A DNA stretch of 17,037 nt from Stephanodiscus triporus. Lineage: Eukaryota; Bacillariophyta; Thalassiosirophyceae; Thalassiosirales; Thalassiosiraceae. The position numbers and the translations under genes are program-made. The stretch lies in the NCBI GenBank assembly GCA_036939755.1, contig JALLAZ010000319.1, positions 1-17,037 on the forward strand, read 5' to 3'. Of the stretch, positions 13,864 through 17,037 are shown one piece after another (within the stretch, counting starts at the first letter, position 1; every line of letters starts with the position of its first letter). Below the pieces are notes generated by a model. It saw only the letters and a program-made list of their open reading frames with translations. It searched no databases and was not told the DNA's origin.

Positions 13864-15031
13864 CTAATATATACTCCTCCCACGCCTGTCAGACTTCTTC
13901 ACGGTAGTCGATATACCCGCATGATTGCTCATCGAACGTATGTTACCCCCCCCTATGAAATCGTGGGGGTGGGAATGCGAACTTGTTAACGCCCGATGGC
14001 CGCTCAAACCTGTGCGGAAGTTGACCCGCGTCGGCGTAGTCATGCTCAGGTTTGTCGCGATCTGCCCGTATGGTGGGCTGGGGGGCGTCCCGAGCGCCCC
14101 CAGAGAAGGGCTCCGCCCCGGCGAGTGCGACTTCGCGGTCCTTATCTCCATTCGCTGCTTAGTAGGGGAGGTGTCCGGACTGCGCGCGTTTAACTCGATG
14201 TCGTCCAGGCTTGTGGGAGTCGCCCCGGGCAGTTTGCTCGAGCCTAAATTCAATTCCGAATCGCTCCGTCGATGCGATATGGACAGTTCCGATTCACTGC
14301 GAATCATCCCTGCTGGTGCGGACACGACGACGTTGTCGTCGGATGTGAGCAAGGAGGATTGTAAGTCGATCATGAGACCGGCGGACAGTCGTTCTAGTTT
14401 CATCTGTTCTTGTTTAAGACGATTCCGTTCGATGGATAGTTCATGAAGCATGGCCTCAATTTGACATGCCTTGTCGCTGGTTCCGCCGACTGCGACGGAT
14501 AAATAAGTATTCGGTAAGGTTCGGACGGAAGGTGCAAATGAGTTCGGCGAATGCGATGGTCAATAAATATCAGGAATAACCATGTATCCCCACCCATAGA
14601 AACGACACTACTTTTCGACGATCTCTCTCCCCCAAGACGAAACCGAAATAATAATAATAGCATTGCAAAAGAAAAACAGACCTTTCACCAACTGCTTATC
14701 GTTCTCCAATCGTATGTACCCGTAACCCCGCGCCAGCTTGACCCATCCCCTAGAATCCATGCTAACGACCTGGACACGATCGCCGTAATTCAGCCGTATC
14801 AGCGGCCGCTCGAAATCGTCGTTGTTGTTGTCATTGTGGCATTTCTTCTTCTTGTTATTGATCGACGCACCCTGCGAGAATTGTCGGTCGAAATTCTTCA
14901 TCAACTTCGCTTCCTCTTGGACGGTGCACGCGCCGATGTCCGACGCCGAGCGGGAGTATGCGCCCTGCGGTCGCAATCTGGGGGGGAGGGCACGAGTGCC
15001 GCCGCCGATGTCGCTCAGCGAGTCCCCGCCC

Positions 15032-15067
<36 letters not shown>

Positions 15068-15998
15068 AGGTCGGCCGCGTTGAAGCTGACGCTCACCCCC
15101 ACGTCGTAATCGTCGACGTCCTTGTTATCCGGGGAAACGTCGTTGGACGGTCCCGTTCCCCCGGATCGATCGGTCGCGCAGGACTCGAACGGGGACGACC
15201 TCCGACGGAACGTCGACTTCTGCCTCGTCGGGCCCGGATCGCTCGTGCAGCTCCCGCCCTCTGCCTCGCTCTCGCTCTCGCCGTCGCTGACGCTGTATTC
15301 CCCGTCGTCGTCCCCCTGCGTCAGGTCGATGCCGTCCCCCGCAAGATTCGTGTCGATGCTAGTCTCGCAGCAGTGCGCCTCGACGTTCTCGTCATCGTGG
15401 CTCTCCACCAGCGTCGTGTTCAGCGGCGAGGCGCGGGGGGAGCCCTTCCCCCGCGCCTGGGAGGGAGGGCGGGGGGGGGTGGTGCTGGATTTGCCCCCGC
15501 CGCCCGCGGCGCCGGATTTGCACCACGCGACGAAGTCCCCCCTGTCCCTCGCCGGCGGCGGCGGCGAGTCGCCGTCGGTCCCGACCCCCCCCCCCCCCTT
15601 CTTGGTCTTCATCATGTTGCCCGCGGCGCTCTCCTTGTAGTAATTCTTCACCACCTTCTCGACGTCCCTCGTTACGGCGTCGGCGTCGTAATCCCCCCTG
15701 AGCCCGTCGAGGCTGCGGGGCAGGGTGTGCTCGAAGAGGGTCGGGTAAACGAGCAGCCCCCCCCTCGACGCCACGGCGTACGTTCCGCAGGGTCCGCCCT
15801 CGAGGTACGTCCCCACGCGTATCTTGTGCTCCTCGTCGTCGACGGACGACGACGATCCGAGGAGGTGGTGGGCCGGCGTCTGGGGGTGATTGTTCCCCCC
15901 CCCGCCCCCCCCGCCGTCGAGGTGCTCGCCGCTCGACGACCCGTCGTGGTGGAAGAGCGAGCTCGGCCTGCTGAATTGCGGCAGCGTCGACGGGCCAG

Positions 15999-16033
<35 letters not shown>

Positions 16034-16611
16034 ATGTTTTTCATTAGTCGGGGGGGACTCGTGAGATCGAGGTTCGACTTCTGCGGAGTCGTCGGCGCCT
16101 CGACCTCTGCCCTCTTCCGCGCCGGCTCGCTCGCCTGTATCAGGGACAGGAGGACGGCGTTCTTGGGAAGGGGAAGGCGGACCTTGGGCACCGGCTGCGG
16201 CGGCTGTTGGGGGTGGTTGCCCCCTACCCTCGGCGAGGATCCGGGATACCTCTTGTTGCTGTTCCTCCCCCCCAGGTCGCTGTACTCCTCGAGGTGGCCG
16301 TACCGCCTTCGGAAGCCGGGGGAGTTACGGACCCGGTCGGCGTACCTGTTCTTCTGGTTCTCCTTCTGGACGTCCAGGGCGCTGGGGGAAGCGGGTCTCG
16401 GCTGCGCCACCTCGTCGCGCGACTGCGGGGGAGTCGGCGCCTCGAGCTTCATCGTGAGGGGCGTGCGACATTCCATGCACTTGTCGAGGCGATTCGCGCA
16501 CGCGACGCAGACGTAGGTGTGACCGCACGGCAGCACGACGGGGTAATTGGTTTGGGTGTCGAACTCCTCGAAGCATATCATGCAGTGGAAGGAGAAGGCC
16601 GAGGACGCCAT
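13864..16611 (-). CDS. RING-finger protein with SH3-like segment and coiled coil (two exons)
   Basis: Exons are 14682-16611 and 13864-14489; together 2556 nt, 851 residues. The N-terminus holds a complete C3HC4 RING finger: C10, C13, C29, H31, C35, C38, C45, C48, with PCGHTYVCVAC in the middle, which marks a probable E3 ubiquitin ligase. Next comes a long low-complexity region (about 55-600) with Pro, Ser, Gly and Asp runs. A compact ordered island within it includes TYLEGGPCGTYAVASRGGLL. Near the exon join is an SH3-like strand set: LNYGDRVQVVSMDSRGWVKL then ARGYGYIRLENDKQLVK (about 606-643). It is followed directly by a coiled-coil-like helix (IEAMLHELSIERNRLKQEQM). The tail is Ser/Pro-rich and basic. 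Splicing joins QLVK to VGGTSDKACQ and is phase-consistent. The ATG 16611 lies immediately upstream of the RING. Exon 1 is strongly GC-rich and repeat-rich. Substrates and partners are unknown. Confidence 0.85.
14490..14681 (-). other. Intron of the RING-finger gene
   Basis: The donor is G|GTCTGT and the acceptor CCGTCGCAG; 192 nt, phase 1, longer than the other introns here. It contains stops in frame, and splicing links the SH3-like segment to the coiled coil. A reading-through product would end LFFFCNAIIIISVSS and lack the coiled coil and tail. Confidence 0.78.
15034..15068. repeat. GCC/GTC triplet tract
   Basis: Four to five GCC units followed by about seven GTC units in exon 1 of the RING gene. 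On the minus strand it codes for a run of seven Asp followed by Gly residues. Confidence 0.75.
15585..15598. repeat. Run of 14 C inside RING exon 1
   Basis: A mononucleotide run that reads GGGG in the minus-strand protein. The RING finger upstream and SH3-like segment downstream stay in the same frame, so the assembled length is consistent with one protein, but the site is prone to slippage and sequencing error. Confidence 0.8.
16001..16030. repeat. (GAC)10 triplet repeat coding poly-Ser
   Basis: Ten uninterrupted GAC units; the minus-strand gene reads them as a serine run after IAS. It is likely polymorphic in length. Confidence 0.85.
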
Positions 16612-17037
16612 GGCTCTGCTGGCTGCTATTTCGGGGGGTGGGCCCGCCCTCCGCGGCCGTTGGTGGGGTAAGGTCGGCGACTGCCTTTTATTTTTACTTG
16701 ACCAGTTCTCCCGGTTCTTCCCCTATGATGCATGCGCCGAGTAGCGAGGGAGATCTTCTCTATTTGCTTGTTGGCTTAGTCTTCATTTGCTCTTCCGAGA
16801 GGTTGGAAGCCCGAAGGACATGGTGCATGCTCACAATCAATCTTGTTAAAAAGGTTGGATGTCTTTGGTTTCAGACTCTCTGTAATCTAGGTGTATGCAC
16901 ACCATACAGAGGAATTTGTAAATACAACACGAGTTCCTCATTCGATATGGAAGTACGGTACATACGACTTAGAGCAGGACGACAAATAAGATTCATTGGA
17001 ATGAATATTGAATATTCGTCTGTCGCCAGGAGAAGAA
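16612..17037. other. Upstream flank of the RING gene
   Basis: Only short overlapping open frames are present and no domain is recognisable. The first 130 bp or so should include the RING gene's 5' UTR and promoter. The last 100 bp is AT-rich. No RNA gene or repeat was identified. Confidence 0.4.

Noticed and set aside
14551..16047. A 498-codon plus-strand open frame
   Set aside because: It is antisense to RING exon 1, has an Arg/Val/Ala-rich composition typical of a shadow of GC-rich repeats, and no domain. The minus-strand frame has a perfect RING finger.

Overview
The window looks like nuclear DNA of a unicellular stramenopile alga, most likely a diatom. This is an inference from compact gene spacing, single-exon genes mixed with genes carrying short GT-AG introns (85-192 nt), eukaryotic families (GPN-loop GTPase, RING finger, membrane-anchored thioredoxin-fold protein, cryptochrome/photolyase, frataxin-like protein), and acidic, Ser-rich and Gly-rich low-complexity inserts in otherwise conserved enzymes. 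No tRNA, rRNA, CRISPR array or complete mobile element was seen.

Layout: positions 1-843 hold no convincing intact gene, only a possible decayed coding scrap at 511-761. Then come nine genes whose strands strictly alternate: (1) 844-3060 minus, a disordered Ser/Asp-rich protein; (2) 3352-4062 plus, a small SET-like protein with an N-terminal Cys/His cluster; (3) 4101-5572 minus, GPN2 in three exons; (4) 5742-6965 plus, a membrane-anchored thioredoxin-fold protein; (5) 7027-9042 minus, a cryptochrome/photolyase with a C-terminal RanBP2-type zinc finger; (6) 9407-10710 plus, a four-exon membrane and helical protein; (7) 10927-11655 minus, a divergent frataxin-like protein; (8) 12012-13097 plus, a Nudix hydrolase; (9) 13864-16611 minus, a two-exon RING-finger protein. 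A weak extra open frame lies at 13151-13576. Divergent pairs share upstream regions of 169-364 bp; convergent pairs end 38-766 bp apart.

The most unusual non-genic structure is a 100-bp near-perfect inverted repeat (11831-11930 against 11948-12047, 17-nt spacer) between the frataxin-like and Nudix genes. Its right arm contains the Nudix start codon and first 12 codons, so the left arm carries a mirror copy of that start on the minus strand. Next to it is a cluster of overlapping short palindromes. The region between the cryptochrome and gene 6 carries two E2F-like sites.

Functionally the genes are a mixed housekeeping set: GPN2 (RNA polymerase assembly), secretory-pathway redox, light sensing or DNA repair, iron-sulfur or iron handling, nucleotide hydrolysis and ubiquitin ligation. 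They do not form one obvious pathway, and I see no clear new multi-gene system. The exon joins for GPN2, gene 6 and the RING gene were worked out from splice sites and reading-frame phase and should be checked against transcripts.
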